Assembly: GCA_016630955.3 (NCBI GenBank)
Contig: CM049997.1
Coordinates: 496,001-560,000, forward strand
DNA length: 64,000 bases
Direction: 5' to 3'
Source: Didymella arachidicola
Taxonomy: Eukaryota; Ascomycota; Dothideomycetes; Pleosporales; Didymellaceae
The stretch's first letter is position 1. Every line of letters begins with the position of its first letter. Positions 23,838-34,651 of this stretch are shown here, piece by piece. The position numbers were made by a program, and so were the translations under genes. The notes beneath the pieces are model-generated. The model was not told where the DNA came from. It made no database searches and saw only the letters and a program-made list of their open reading frames with translations.

Positions 23838-24570
23838 TGTGGGCGTGGGTGTAACACTCAGCGAGTGTTGTCGCGTGGTCTGGGATATCGAGGGACCCGC
23901 GTAAGGGGACGGCGCGGGTGGAGGGTGTGACGCCTGGTCGTGCGGCCGCGCGGGTCTCAGGGGATAGGGCTACTGGCAAATGAGTGGTTGCGGTCGCTTA
24001 CAGGTCGGATGCGTGAACTGTAGGTGAACGAGCGACAGGACCGCGAGAAGTGGAGAGGACCCTGATTGCTGGGCTGGTGTGTTGGCGGAGAGAGAATGGA
24101 GAACGGGGCTGCAGGGGCGCGGCGGAGTGAGGATCGAGCGCCCAGTTCGCTTGGGGTTTGGCACGGGCTAGCGACCGGAATGGGGGCGGCGAGATGAGCG
24201 AGGGACGGCGACGAACGTAGAGCAGCGATGCGTAGAGACAGCGACAAGAAGGAATACGATGGCGGCAGTGCTGCGTGGTGCTGCGCTCACTCACAGACTA
24301 CCATACATACAAAAAGGAGAGCGATTTTCAGCGTGACTTGCCCAGTAAGACCCTTTGCTTCTAGGGCTGTCAGACTCGTCCCTGCGTGCACTTGTTGATG
24401 CTATTCCTGGGGCCCACTACTGCCCTTAGCGTTCTAGCGTTCCATCGGCGGCAGCAACGCCGACGAAATTTGGGAAGGTCGAACTCTTGGCACCGTATTG
24501 CTCTTTCACCAAAAAGTTGAGCTGTTATCGGCAGCCACGCGCAGAGTAGCAGCAGCACCACGTCCCAGCC
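23838..24570. other. intergenic, divergent promoters
   Basis: Separates the CSI2-like gene (minus) from FCF1 (plus). No coding frame or RNA gene recognised. Confidence 0.4.
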
Positions 24571-25258
24571 ATGGGTGTGCAAAAGAAGACGCGCAAGTTT
24601 GCGCAAATGAAGCGAGTCATCGGTAAGCCTTGCAACCTCAATATCTTTGTGTGGCGCTGACATACCCAGGCCAAAAAGACGGCAGACTGTACGCAGCGCG
24701 CGCCCGCCACCCCTCCACCGAGTACTGACACCACCCAGAAAGAAGAACCAAGCCGACGGCGAACTCGAAGCGAAGAAGAAAGCCGCCGCCGAAGTCGCCA
24801 AGCGCGAAATCCCCCAAGTCTCATCTGCGCTCTTCTTCCAAGCCAACACGGCCCTGGGCCCGCCCTACTCGGTCCTCGTCGACACCAACTTCCTCTCGCA
24901 CACGGTGCACGCAAAACTCGAGCTCGATAAGGCGCTCATGGACTTGCTGTACGCAAAGGCAACACCCATCATCACCACTTGCGTCATGGCTGAGTTGGAG
25001 AAACTGGGGCCAAAGTACAGGATTGCGCTGCGCATTGCGAGAGATGAGCGCTGGGAGAGACTGAAGTGCGATCACAAGGGTACCTACGCGGATGACTGTA
25101 TCGTGGAGAGGGTTTTGAAGCACAGGATCTACCTCGTGGCGACGAACGATAGGGATCTGAAGAGAAGGATCAGGAAGATTCCCGGCGTGCCGATTGTCAG
25201 TGTGGCGAAGGGCAAGTACGTTATCGAGAGGCTGCCAGATGTTGCCGACAGCCGGTGA
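24571..25258 (+). CDS. FCF1: FCF1, PIN-domain protein of the SSU processome
   Basis: Needed for early cleavages of pre-rRNA during 18S rRNA maturation in the nucleolus. Three exons: 24571-24622, a 19-nt microexon 24670-24688, and 24739-25258; introns of 47 and 50 nt. The joined protein has 196 residues, as expected. The N-terminus MGVQKKTRKFAQMKRVIGQK and the microexon product (QKDGR) joined to LKKNQ match the family. The PIN domain shows IPQVSSALFFQ, VDTNFL (acidic residue), CVMAELEKLGPKYRIAL, GTYADDCIVERV and ATNDRDLKRRIRKIPGVP, with the acidic residues in place. The start is the only ATG giving this N-terminus. Confidence 0.96.
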
Positions 25259-25479
25259 TCTGGTTTACGCGGACGGAAGACTTGGTTTCTGCATAGCGCG
25301 GCGTTTGGGAAAAGGACGACATATTTGCAAGACATGGCAGAATGGCATATCAAATGTTGGGAACAAAGTTTTGGAAGGCTGGCTTTGGTAAAGAGTCAAT
25401 GTGATATGAGTGTGATTCATAAGGTCGTGCATCTACCAGCTTCCCACTCTACATCACCGCAACACACATCAGTCGCATC

Positions 25480-28054
25480 TCACAGCCCACCCAATCCATC
25501 CAACAAAGCTGTCAATCCTCCTATACCCATCAGCGTCCCCACTGCCGCACTCTTCCCATGCGTCTTCTTCTTCCTCTCAGAATCTCTATCATGCCTTCTT
25601 CTCGACTTCGATCTATGCCTCCTTGGCTCTCCACTCCCCGAATCTGAAGTCTCGGAGTCATACCTACCCAACGATCGAGGCATGGAATATGGCTGGCGCG
25701 TGGGTGACTGCGGGCCCTGTGGGTAGATGTAGGGTTGCATGTGTGGCGGGAAGGGGTGATTGAATTGAGGGCCACCTGGCGGTCCACCCGGCGGCGGGGG
25801 CGGGTAGTACTGCTGCCCTGGAAGTGGCTGCATCTGCGGGGGATAGAGCCCTTGTGGCGGTAGTGACGATGATAGCTGGCCGTTGGGTATCGCGCTAGGC
25901 ATTGGCATAGGTCTAGTTGATGCCTGTGAGTTGACGCTTGGTGGGTAAGGTGGTGGCTGGGCCAACCCCGAGCCGGGTATTGACATTGACCGATCTAGAG
26001 GTGGTGGTGGCGGTGGGTAAGTCAAGGTGCTAGACGATCTTTCTAACGGTGGTTGAGGTCTGTTTGCAGTGGGTGTTCGATCACGGTCCTGAGCAGCAGC
26101 CATCGTTGCCAGATAGTTCGGGGGTGGTCCAGGCGGTGGGCGATCGAAAGATGTACATCTGGAACGGGGCTTTACTGGCTGCGGTGGAGTTGGTGGCATG
26201 TTCTTCCGGTATATCTTAACAGTCCGCTCAACAAGGCGTTTGACCTGACTGAACTTGAGCGGCTGCTCAATGCAGAAGCAGGTGTCGAACTTCGTCCGGC
26301 GTCCATCCGGTCTCTCATTCTGTACCTGCGTGACTTTGTAGCCTGCTTCTTGTATAGCTTCTTTGCAGACCCAGCTCGCCATGACCTCTGTCCAGTTCTG
26401 ACCAGGTCGCTCATTGTACGCAGTAGAGGGCGGCAGATCAACGTTCGAGCCGATGACCTTTCCATCAATATATCTCCATTCGTACTTTTGAGTGCGAAGA
26501 GTCCAAGGAATTCCGAGATCAAGGTCGCCGTCCCCCTCCTTAGCTTCGACTGCCGCTGCCGCTTCTACGGGTAAGCTGCCTATGCTTGTGCATGCAGACA
26601 CTGGCATTTCGAATGTCGAGCGAGAAGTCCTGGGTGAAGCCGCGGGCGACATTGGAGCTGAAGGACCAAATTTGGAGCCTGGTACAGGGATAGGCAGAGT
26701 ACTTGCATCTGTGAAGAGGGGTTGCACGCTGCCAGATCGCTGGGGTGGCGGCGAGGCCAGACCTGCACCGTTGGGCCCGTACCTTTGCCTCTCATTCTCT
26801 TCCTCGCTATCAGATTCGACCGTAGCTTGCTTGGTTTCAAGCCTTTGTGCACGCGCTGTACGCTCTGTATCCTGAAGGCGCTGGTCAAAGTCTGGCAACG
26901 TGGTCCAGTGCTCTAGCAGCTGTTCGGTCCGCGGAGCAGTGATGCTGCAAACAGCAGGCAACCATGCGTCTTCTACGGAGCCAGACGTGTCAAGACTTCC
27001 AAGGTATTTATCCTGGTATCGATAGAGGTTGTTTGGATCGGGTACGGAATTCTCTCGTCCTGGTAGCACGAGACTTTGCGAGCTATCCGACTCCATCAAA
27101 AGTCTCTTGTCATGGTGAGGGACCTGCTCGTAGCGAATGATCGCAGATATGATCGACATTTGCTGCTCGATAACGAGTGTTTGCAGTTGGACTTTCTCAT
27201 TTGCCACAGCTTTGGCTGCTTGCTTTGGTGATACTGTAGGACGAAGTCTATGAGATTCGTTAGCAGCTTCTTTGATGTACATCAGTCGACAATCCAAGTC
27301 GAAGCCAAGTCTCGTTGAAGAAGATCACACGAGTGCATAAACCCAGCCGATGTTCGCTTGCTGGTCTGCGCATGGAAACGCGTATGAAAGGGGATACTGA
27401 CTTCGACCACATGACACTTTGTGCGGTGTATAAAGTTTGCAACAGGACAGCTAGCGTCAACCGCAAGCATTCAAGGTGTGTAGCATAGTAGGTCAGCCTC
27501 GTTGCGTTCACAGAGCCGTTCTGCAGTTGAGACTTTGGAGCTCCGTTTCGTTCTTCAAATCGCTCAGTTCGACGAAGCTCAGTCTCGTTCTCGATCTTCT
27601 TCAACACACTCTGGGACTGCACCGTAACGTCTTCTAGCACATCGAGAGCCTGCGTCCTTGTCAGTCATTTGGATTTTACATTGCGCGAATTCAGCATGTG
27701 TAAGCTCGTCAACACCGGCGAATTCTCATGCAGAAGGTGTGTTGCCCCACGTGGATTAACTCTAAATTTTTCGAGAAGCGTTTTTTTGGGGGGGATATCT
27801 CAGCCTGGTGCCTGGAGAAGCGCGAAATAAAAGTTGACATGTGGAGTGTAGCATACCTCGTATGAAGGCAGACGGTCGTCTTCTTTGATAATTGTCCCAA
27901 CCTGTTTCAAAATGGAGGCGAAGTTGTTGATCGCTTTTGCGACTTCGATGAGGTCTTTTGCCTCTCTGGGCGATGAAGCGGCGAACTGGTACAACTCTAG
28001 CGCCAGACAGGAGCTGCGAGAGACAACGGGCAGTATCGCCGCAAGTACTGCCAT
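25480..28054 (-). CDS. proline-rich protein with fungal helical N-terminal domain
   Basis: Exons 28054-27857, 27649-27402 and 27247-25480, with introns of 207 and 154 nt, longer than others here. The joined protein has 737 residues. The N-terminus (about 1-200) is helical (VSRSSCLALELYQFAASSPR, AKAINNFASILKQVGTIIKE, LEDVTVQSQSVLKKIE), a pattern seen at the start of fungal STAND/NACHT-type and related proteins. The centre has acidic and Ser/Pro-rich linkers and a conserved-looking block (WRYIDGKVIGSNVDLPPSTA, VMASWVCKEAIQEAGYKV). The last 200 residues are poly-Pro runs and Gln/Tyr-rich segments, then an RS-like basic stretch (RRHRSKSRRRHDRDSERKKK) and a small hydrophobic Gly-rich end. No nucleotide-binding domain follows, so it is not a complete STAND receptor. 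Function unknown. Confidence 0.85.
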
Positions 28055-29858
28055 GTTTCCTTACTCTCGAAGCATTCAGAGCAACTTTCAAAAGTGTTAT
28101 GTGGGGATCTAAAAATCTGCCGAGTAGTTCGTGAAGATGCGATCCTCGTGTTCTGAGGTCATGGCAAGTTTAAGGCACGCAAGCCATCTCTGACCGGCGG
28201 GAGTTCGCAAGCGGAGACATGGCGTCGATGATTGGTCGGGGTCAAGGGGGCAACGAAGCTGCATAGGCGAAGGGAACTGCTGGGAACTAAAGGCCAAACT
28301 GGATGCTCGGCGAAGATCGTGGCGCTGCCTGACAAACTACGCTGGCCGATTTGGCTGTGCTCGTACTGCAGTACGAAGTGTGACACCACAGCCTGCGCTA
28401 AGAAGTGGCACACATGACGCCGAAAGTACCACTAGGATTGGCTACGCGTGAGATGATGAGGCTCTGCTGATGGCCTTTTGCGAGAAGCTTATGCTTGACA
28501 AGGAACACCCTACAAAGCGTCCGGTGAAGCCATGCTGGAAGACTGTCTGGGCGAGAGGTCGTGGATTTGTGTCGTTCAAGGCTCCCGCTCCGGCGCTCAG
28601 CCCTCAACTTCATGCATACTTTACATGACATCACACCAAACGTGACTGTAAGCCGAGTGCTAGACTGGTGTGGTACGCATGTTACATTGTCGAAGCAAGG
28701 TCGCGAGAACACATGCAGGCGGCGACGCGTGGATGCAGGATGTAAAGGTCGTGCAGCATACCCGAAGGTGTCAGTCCAAAGCTATCGGCAATATCGATGA
28801 CATCTGAGCATCAAGGGAATTCCACTGCTTCGTTGGCAAAGCTGTAATGGCAGGACGGCAGGCTCAAATGCAATGACGTTGCGGGTGAAATAAGCCAGTC
28901 TGTCAGAGGGATCAGATGCCAGCCACTCCACTGGGCCAGCCACAGAATGCAGGATAGAGACCAGACCGAGTCAGCGAGATACCGGTAATAAGCTGGGGAG
29001 AAATGTTGAACCCTGGAAGCGCAGTCATAGCAACATGTGTTTGTCGCGAACTGTACAATAGACAGACCAAAACAAACAATGAGCTCGCGAACCGTGATGG
29101 ATAGCCCTGGAGATGTGCTGGAAGGGGACAAGGGCACCAAGTCGAATGGAGAAAGTGCCAAGCGCCGTCGAGCCGCTCTTTCCACGATGCTCCCGTGTGC
29201 TCTGTGGATCGCAAATATGTTTTGCAGGAGAATCGAATCTTTGATCGTTGGTCTGTCCAGCGTCACTAGACAAGCAAAAGATGTCTACGAGCTGTCAGCT
29301 GTCACCAAAGCCTGAACCCAGGTTCGTGCCTGACGAGACCAGGATATGCAGGGTCCGGGAAGCACCGAAGCAGCCCCGTCTTTTCAATGAAATTCGATCC
29401 AGCCTCGGATGGATTTGAATGACGAGCGCCGACAAGCCCAAGGCGCCGTCTCTTCCACCCTCCCACTTTCCTTCAAACATCAATCGACGTTCTGCCGCTC
29501 ACTTTGCCGCAGTTGTCGGTCGTCCCTCTTGTACATAATCCGTAACTCTCTGCGTCAGCTGCTGTCGTCCACTCCGCTTTCGGCTTGCTGTCCACGCTGC
29601 GCACCGCAATCCACTCATTCGCGGAGAACACGGCCCACCAGTCCTTAGCCCGGAGCCACCAATTCACTCCTTGACAGCAAGCCACCCAGCCAGAGAGCCT
29701 CGTTGAGCGCACATGCAGAGGTCAGCCACACGAATCGTCACGTAACCAAACCGCAGACCTTCCTGAACGGGACCGCTGTCGATTGGACCCCTCGGCAACC
29801 GCGCTCTCGCCACGCCTCAATCAGCCCCGCGCAACCGTATATCAACTCGTTGCCCCTC
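28055..29858. other. 1.8 kb intergenic
   Basis: Divergent promoter region between the proline-rich gene and the PAQR gene. Overlapping frames near 28811-29315 exist on both strands (plus: an ATG frame starting MSSRTVMDSPGDVLEG; minus: a frame without ATG), neither decisive. No repeat or RNA gene. Confidence 0.35.
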
Positions 29859-31418
29859 ATGCCGCGCTCCATGTCCTCTACGGGTGTAAGCACCGCCGTC
29901 ATGACATCGCAGGAAGAGCCAGTTCAGCGCTTGCGCCGTCCTGCTTATGGCACGATTGAGGAACAGCGCCAGCGACGTCACTCCTGGCACACCAGACCCT
30001 GCATCCAAGAAGCGGAAAATTTCCACCTCATGGTAGGACGCACTCTATGACCGGAGTCAGACTGTAACTGACGAACTCCACAGCTCCGCAACTTCTTGGC
30101 CGATCTCAATTGTAGATTGGATTTCCTCGAAGAGTACGGCCATCTCAAGTTTGACGCAGGTGTCGAATATGCATACACGACTCTCCTTACCGTGCGCGAA
30201 TCATGCTCGAAGATCTCCGATGGCGCACTTGAAGCTGGACGCCGGCAAGCATCGGTCTTCGTTGAGACGCTGGAGGAGCGATACAAAGAGGCGCTAGAGT
30301 CACAAGAGACATTGGGGGAGAAGGTCATGGAAGGAATACAGCTGATGGATTCGTATCTGACCGAGTTTGAGTCACGCGCCTACGCACTTAAAGATGGTAC
30401 GCTTGGCTCGTACGCCCACGAGATGTACGAAAGTGGACGAAGGAAGATGGATGAGGGTCTCGAAGCTGCCAAAGGTGTCGTCGACAGCGGTCTTGACAAG
30501 GCTCGCCGTGCTCGTGAGACCGTGGAGATCACGATTGAACACGGCGTGCAACGCGCTCTGGCTCGCGCCAAAGAGCATGGCTTGATCCGTTACGACGACC
30601 TTCCTGAGCCTTGGAAGATCAACCCTCATATTCTCAAGGGCTATCGTTTCTCGGAGGGCAAGTGGGCTTGCGTGCGCTCAGTGTTCGGCGTTCACAACGA
30701 GCTCGTCAACATCTGGTCTCACCTTCTCGGCTTCATCATGGTCCTTGCTTTGGCCTTCTATTTCTACCCATCCAGCGTCAACTGGAACCAGTCGACCAAG
30801 GCCGACATCTTCATTGCGGGTACCTTCTTCTTCGCGGCATGCAAGTGCCTTGCTTGCTCAACTATCTGGCACACCATGAGCAGCATCTCAGAACAGAATT
30901 TGCTCGAGCGCTTCGCCTGCGTCGACTACACCGGCATTTCGCTCCTTGTGGCCGCCTCGATCCTCACTACGGAGTATGCTGCTTTCTACTGCGAGCCAGT
31001 ATCGCGCTGGTCGTACATGGTCCTTACAGCTGCTCTTGGTGTGGGAGGTGTCATTTTGCCATGGCAGCCAACCTTCAATCGCGCTGACATGGCCTGGCTG
31101 CGCGTTGCCTTTTATTGTTCCCTTGCCCTGACAGGGTTCATTCCTTTCTTCCAGTTATCCTGGACTCGCGGTCCTCAGTGGGCGCTCTACTTTTATGCGC
31201 CAATCACTAAAAGCTTGATTGTGTACATTACGGGAGCAGTGCTGTATGCAAGCAAGTGCCCCGAGCGCTGGTGCCCTGGCTTCTTCGACTACTTTGGCTG
31301 CAGTCACAATATTTGGCATCTCGCTGTCTTGGGGGGTATCTTCTTCCATTACACGGCTATGCAGGCCATGTTCGCTTCTGCTCTGACAAGAGCACAGGTT
31401 GGCTGTTCAGTTTACTAG
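29859..31418 (+). CDS. PAQR/hemolysin-III family membrane protein (Izh3-like)
   Basis: Exons 29859-30032 and 30084-31418 (51-nt intron, GTAGGA donor, CACAG acceptor) give 502 residues. The N-terminal 230 residues are cytosolic and helical or coiled (ETLEERYKEALESQETLGEK and more), as in the long yeast Izh3. The PAQR domain follows: PEPWKINPHILKGYR, SVFGVHNELVNIWSHLLGF, FFAACKCLACSTIWHTMSS, CVDYTGISLLVAASI and near the end HNIWHLAVLGGIFFHYTAM. The His and Asp residues expected to bind zinc are present. Seven membrane segments are visible. Relatives act in zinc and sterol/lipid homeostasis or as ceramidase-like receptors. A second ATG 12 nt downstream (29871) is an equally possible start. Confidence 0.92.
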
Positions 31419-32763
31419 TTTTTTTCCTTTCGCTAATTTCTACAGTATTTGGGATGTGGCATTTAGCAAGTGAGCATTTGATGCGGGTGCATATAGACAT
31501 TCGTTGCATTAGAGGACGCGTTAAGATGAAATCCGCGCCTGGTTTAGAGTATGTTTTCGATCATCTTCTACTTCACATATTCCCTCGTCTGAACGACCAA
31601 TTTCTCTGGAACTTTCCGATCCTCTAGTCTTACGCCGTGAGACGTCACAGTCAGAGCGAGCAAGCAATCTGCATCGCAGAGTATGAACGAGGATAAGAAG
31701 CAGAGTGTCTCGCACAACAGTGTGTGGGCGCACGTAATGTGCGGGATCTGAATTACTCTGAACGGTCGGCTATGATTGCAACTCTCACGTACAATACGAC
31801 GCTATTTGGTTTCTTTCTCAGGTGCTGTAGAATCAAGTAGAACCAAAGCAGCGCAAACTTGGAGCACTTGACCACGTTTTTGATGAGTATCCGATTTGCG
31901 ATCTTTAACTTCCCACCTTAGTCTCACTGTTTGAGGCTCACTTGCTATTATCGTTATGTCACACCTATCCACAGCAAATTAGAGGTAAATATCCCGTGGT
32001 ATAATCGCTCAGAGGGGAATGCCCATGGCAAGATACATTCACGAAGCATGAAAGTTCTTGCGATGGGTATGCTTTGCACTTAACGACGCACATTCATTCT
32101 CGCTATAGTTACACCAGAGCTAGTGCAGGCCTATGCCAGATCGTGTACGACAGGTCACACCCGGATCTTGTGTGACTGTACCACGATCGCCACGTGTCGT
32201 TCTCAAGCACGACCCAGTGCTGGACAGCAACACTTGATTTTCACGGCGAGGGTATGTCTTGGTCAGTATCTTACCTCATGTGCCTGATTTCAACGATATG
32301 ACCGCGGTGTGGTAACTCAACGCGCTACTCGAACCCACTCACAGAGCAACAATCAATGGCAAACAGAATTGATTCACTGAAAGCCATCACATCTCATCGA
32401 CCCAAGAATGGCCAGTAACATGTAATCGTAGTTTCCTGGTGCGTCGTCCGGCTGTAAGCGTTCGTCATCCCAGATGTAACTCGTTCGCATGGACATAAGT
32501 AGTCGGTAACTTCCCACTACGTGAAGCTTGATCAGGAAGGTGGTCAAGCAGCCGTCGAATTTGACTAACGAAGGGCGCGCGCCTTCCTCCTTCCAGCAAA
32601 TTTTTCTGACTCACGTGCACCTCATTGGCCGGAATAAAGCGGTGACGCTTCGAAAAAGGGCTTCCCCAGGTTTCCAACTCGAGTTCATATTCGACATTGC
32701 AATGTAAAACAATCCGGTTGCACCATTTGTCCGCGTTGAGTTCTAGCAGTATCTGACTGTAGC
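31419..32763. other. 1.3 kb intergenic
   Basis: 3' side of the PAQR gene and promoter of the MFS transporter. AT-richer than the genes. No coding frame, repeat or RNA gene recognised. Confidence 0.4.
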
Positions 32764-34651
32764 ATGGTTACCATGAACAGCGACATTGAGATGGACGTGC
32801 AGTCCAAGCACGCACTCCCTCCTGCGACTTCCTCTGAGCAAATCCTCGACAAAACGACATCGGATGAAGGTGTCGATGCACCAGTCGCAGAAGAAAATAT
32901 CACTTCCCGCAGCAACCTGCGCATGTTCGCTATTCTTACTGCGCTTTTTGTATGTTGGAGGCCAATCATAGCTGAACACAAAGCTGACAGCGACAGCTTT
33001 CTCTTTTCGTAGCAGCTCTGGATGCAACAATTGTCGCTACCGCCGCTCCTACAATGTCCCATGATCTCAAATCTGCAGCAGGGTATACATGGATCGGTGG
33101 TGCCTTCCTTCTCGGCAATGCTGCCTCAGGGCCTATCTGGGCAAAGCTGTCAGACATCTTTGGCCGTAAGCTAATCATATTGCTCGCGCTCGCGGTCTTC
33201 TTCGCGTCATCGGCTGTATGCGCGACTGCAAAGACAATGGAGGCACTGATCATCGGCCGTGCTTTCCAGGGTGCGGCTGGTGGTGGCCTCATTCTCTTGG
33301 TGCATGTTTGCATTAGCGATATGTTCAGTCTTAGACAGAGAAGCTTGCTGATGGGGCTGACCGAGGGTATTTGGGCGCTTGCTGGTGGCATTGGTCCGAT
33401 CCTCGGTGGAGTCTTTTCGAGTCTTGTCAATTGGAGATGGTGCTGTAAGTTTTGAATTTCCTTCTCCGATTTCGGAAAAAGTGTGAACCTGGATCGTTGA
33501 GCATACTGCTGACACGTCCGAGTTTGGATCAATCTGCCTATCAGCGGTCTGGCAGGTATCTTGATCCTAGTTTTCCTGGACGTCAAGCACGAACACACGT
33601 CGTTCATTGATGGCATGAAGGCCATTGACTGGCTCGGCATCATTACATTCCTCGCATGTACGCTCATGCTCCTCCTTGGACTTGACTTTGGAGGTGTTTT
33701 ATTCCCATGGGACTCTGCAAAGGTCATTGCTTTGCTTGTTGTGGGAGGCGTAATGATCTTCGCATTCATTTACAGCGAAGCGAATTTTGCCAAGTATCCG
33801 CTCATCCCAATGTCTTTGTTCAAGAGAAAAACCAATATTGCGACTTTTTTGGTAGTCTTCTTCCACGGCTTCGTAAGTGCTCAAGTTAGAATTCATAGAT
33901 ATTGAAGCTGACTAGTCAGGTCTTTATTGCGGCCGAGTTCTATATGCCACTGTTTTTGCAATCCGTTCTAGAGGCATCGCCGCTCCGTTCTGGTGTGCTA
34001 TTTCTGCCACTGATTGTGACAGGAGCAATATTTGGCGTAGTATGTGGTGTCATCATCCACCGCACCGGGCGCTTCCGAGAGATCATGTGGGTTGGATCTG
34101 CATTCATGTGTCTTGGATTCGGCCTGTTTATATCGTTCGACGCCAACACAACGACTGCGCACGCTGTAGGATTCCAGATGATAGCCGGTTTTGGTCAAGG
34201 CATCCTCTTCGAAGCGCCTCTCATCGCGATTCAGAGCCAGGTCAAGCAAGAAGATGTGGCGACAGCAACTGCGACGATGGCGTTCGTGCGCAATATCGCT
34301 GTCTCGATCTCGGTCATTATCTGCGGTACTATCTTTCAGAACTCGATGTCCAATCGCCACAGCTACCTCAAAGCAGCTGGTTTGCCGAACGATGTCCTTG
34401 ATCAGCTGGACGGCGAGAACGCTTTGGCGAACGTTATGGTGCCAAGTATGCTCGTGAATCCAGCCTGGAAATACGCTGCGAAACAAGCATTTGCTTGGGC
34501 GACACGGAACATGTGGATTATGCTGACAGTGGTCGCCTTCCTGGCTTTGGTTAGCAGCTTCTTCGTGGAAGCAGCGCACCTGAGTACAGAACATGTGGAA
34601 ACAGTAACAGGGCTAAAGAAGGAGAAAGCACAGTCTGCTCCAAACGAGTGA
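32764..34651 (+). CDS. MFS drug:H+ antiporter, DHA2 (14-helix) type
   Basis: A proton-driven exporter of the plasma membrane. Four exons: 32764-32949, 32997-33444, 33523-33872 and 33920-34651; introns of 47, 78 and 47 nt. The joined protein has 571 residues, normal for the family. The first splice gives ALF-LSLFVAALDATIVATAAP, the classic first helix. Motif A is visible (IWAKLSDIFGRK), then GRAFQGAAGGGLILL and motif-C-like GIWALAGGIGPILGG; the second splice gives WRWCFWINLPIS and the third FFHGFVFIAAEFYMPLFLQS. The N-terminal 50 residues are acidic and cytosolic. Related fungal proteins export toxins, drugs or basic amino acids. No biosynthetic genes adjoin, so the substrate cannot be inferred. 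Confidence 0.93.

Noticed and set aside
32950..33012. A noncanonical GTTGGA donor in the MFS gene, with acceptor TAG at 33012
   Set aside because: A normal GTATGT donor at 32950 with the acceptor at 32996 keeps the frame and gives the classic LFVAALDATIVAT helix, so no unusual splicing is needed.
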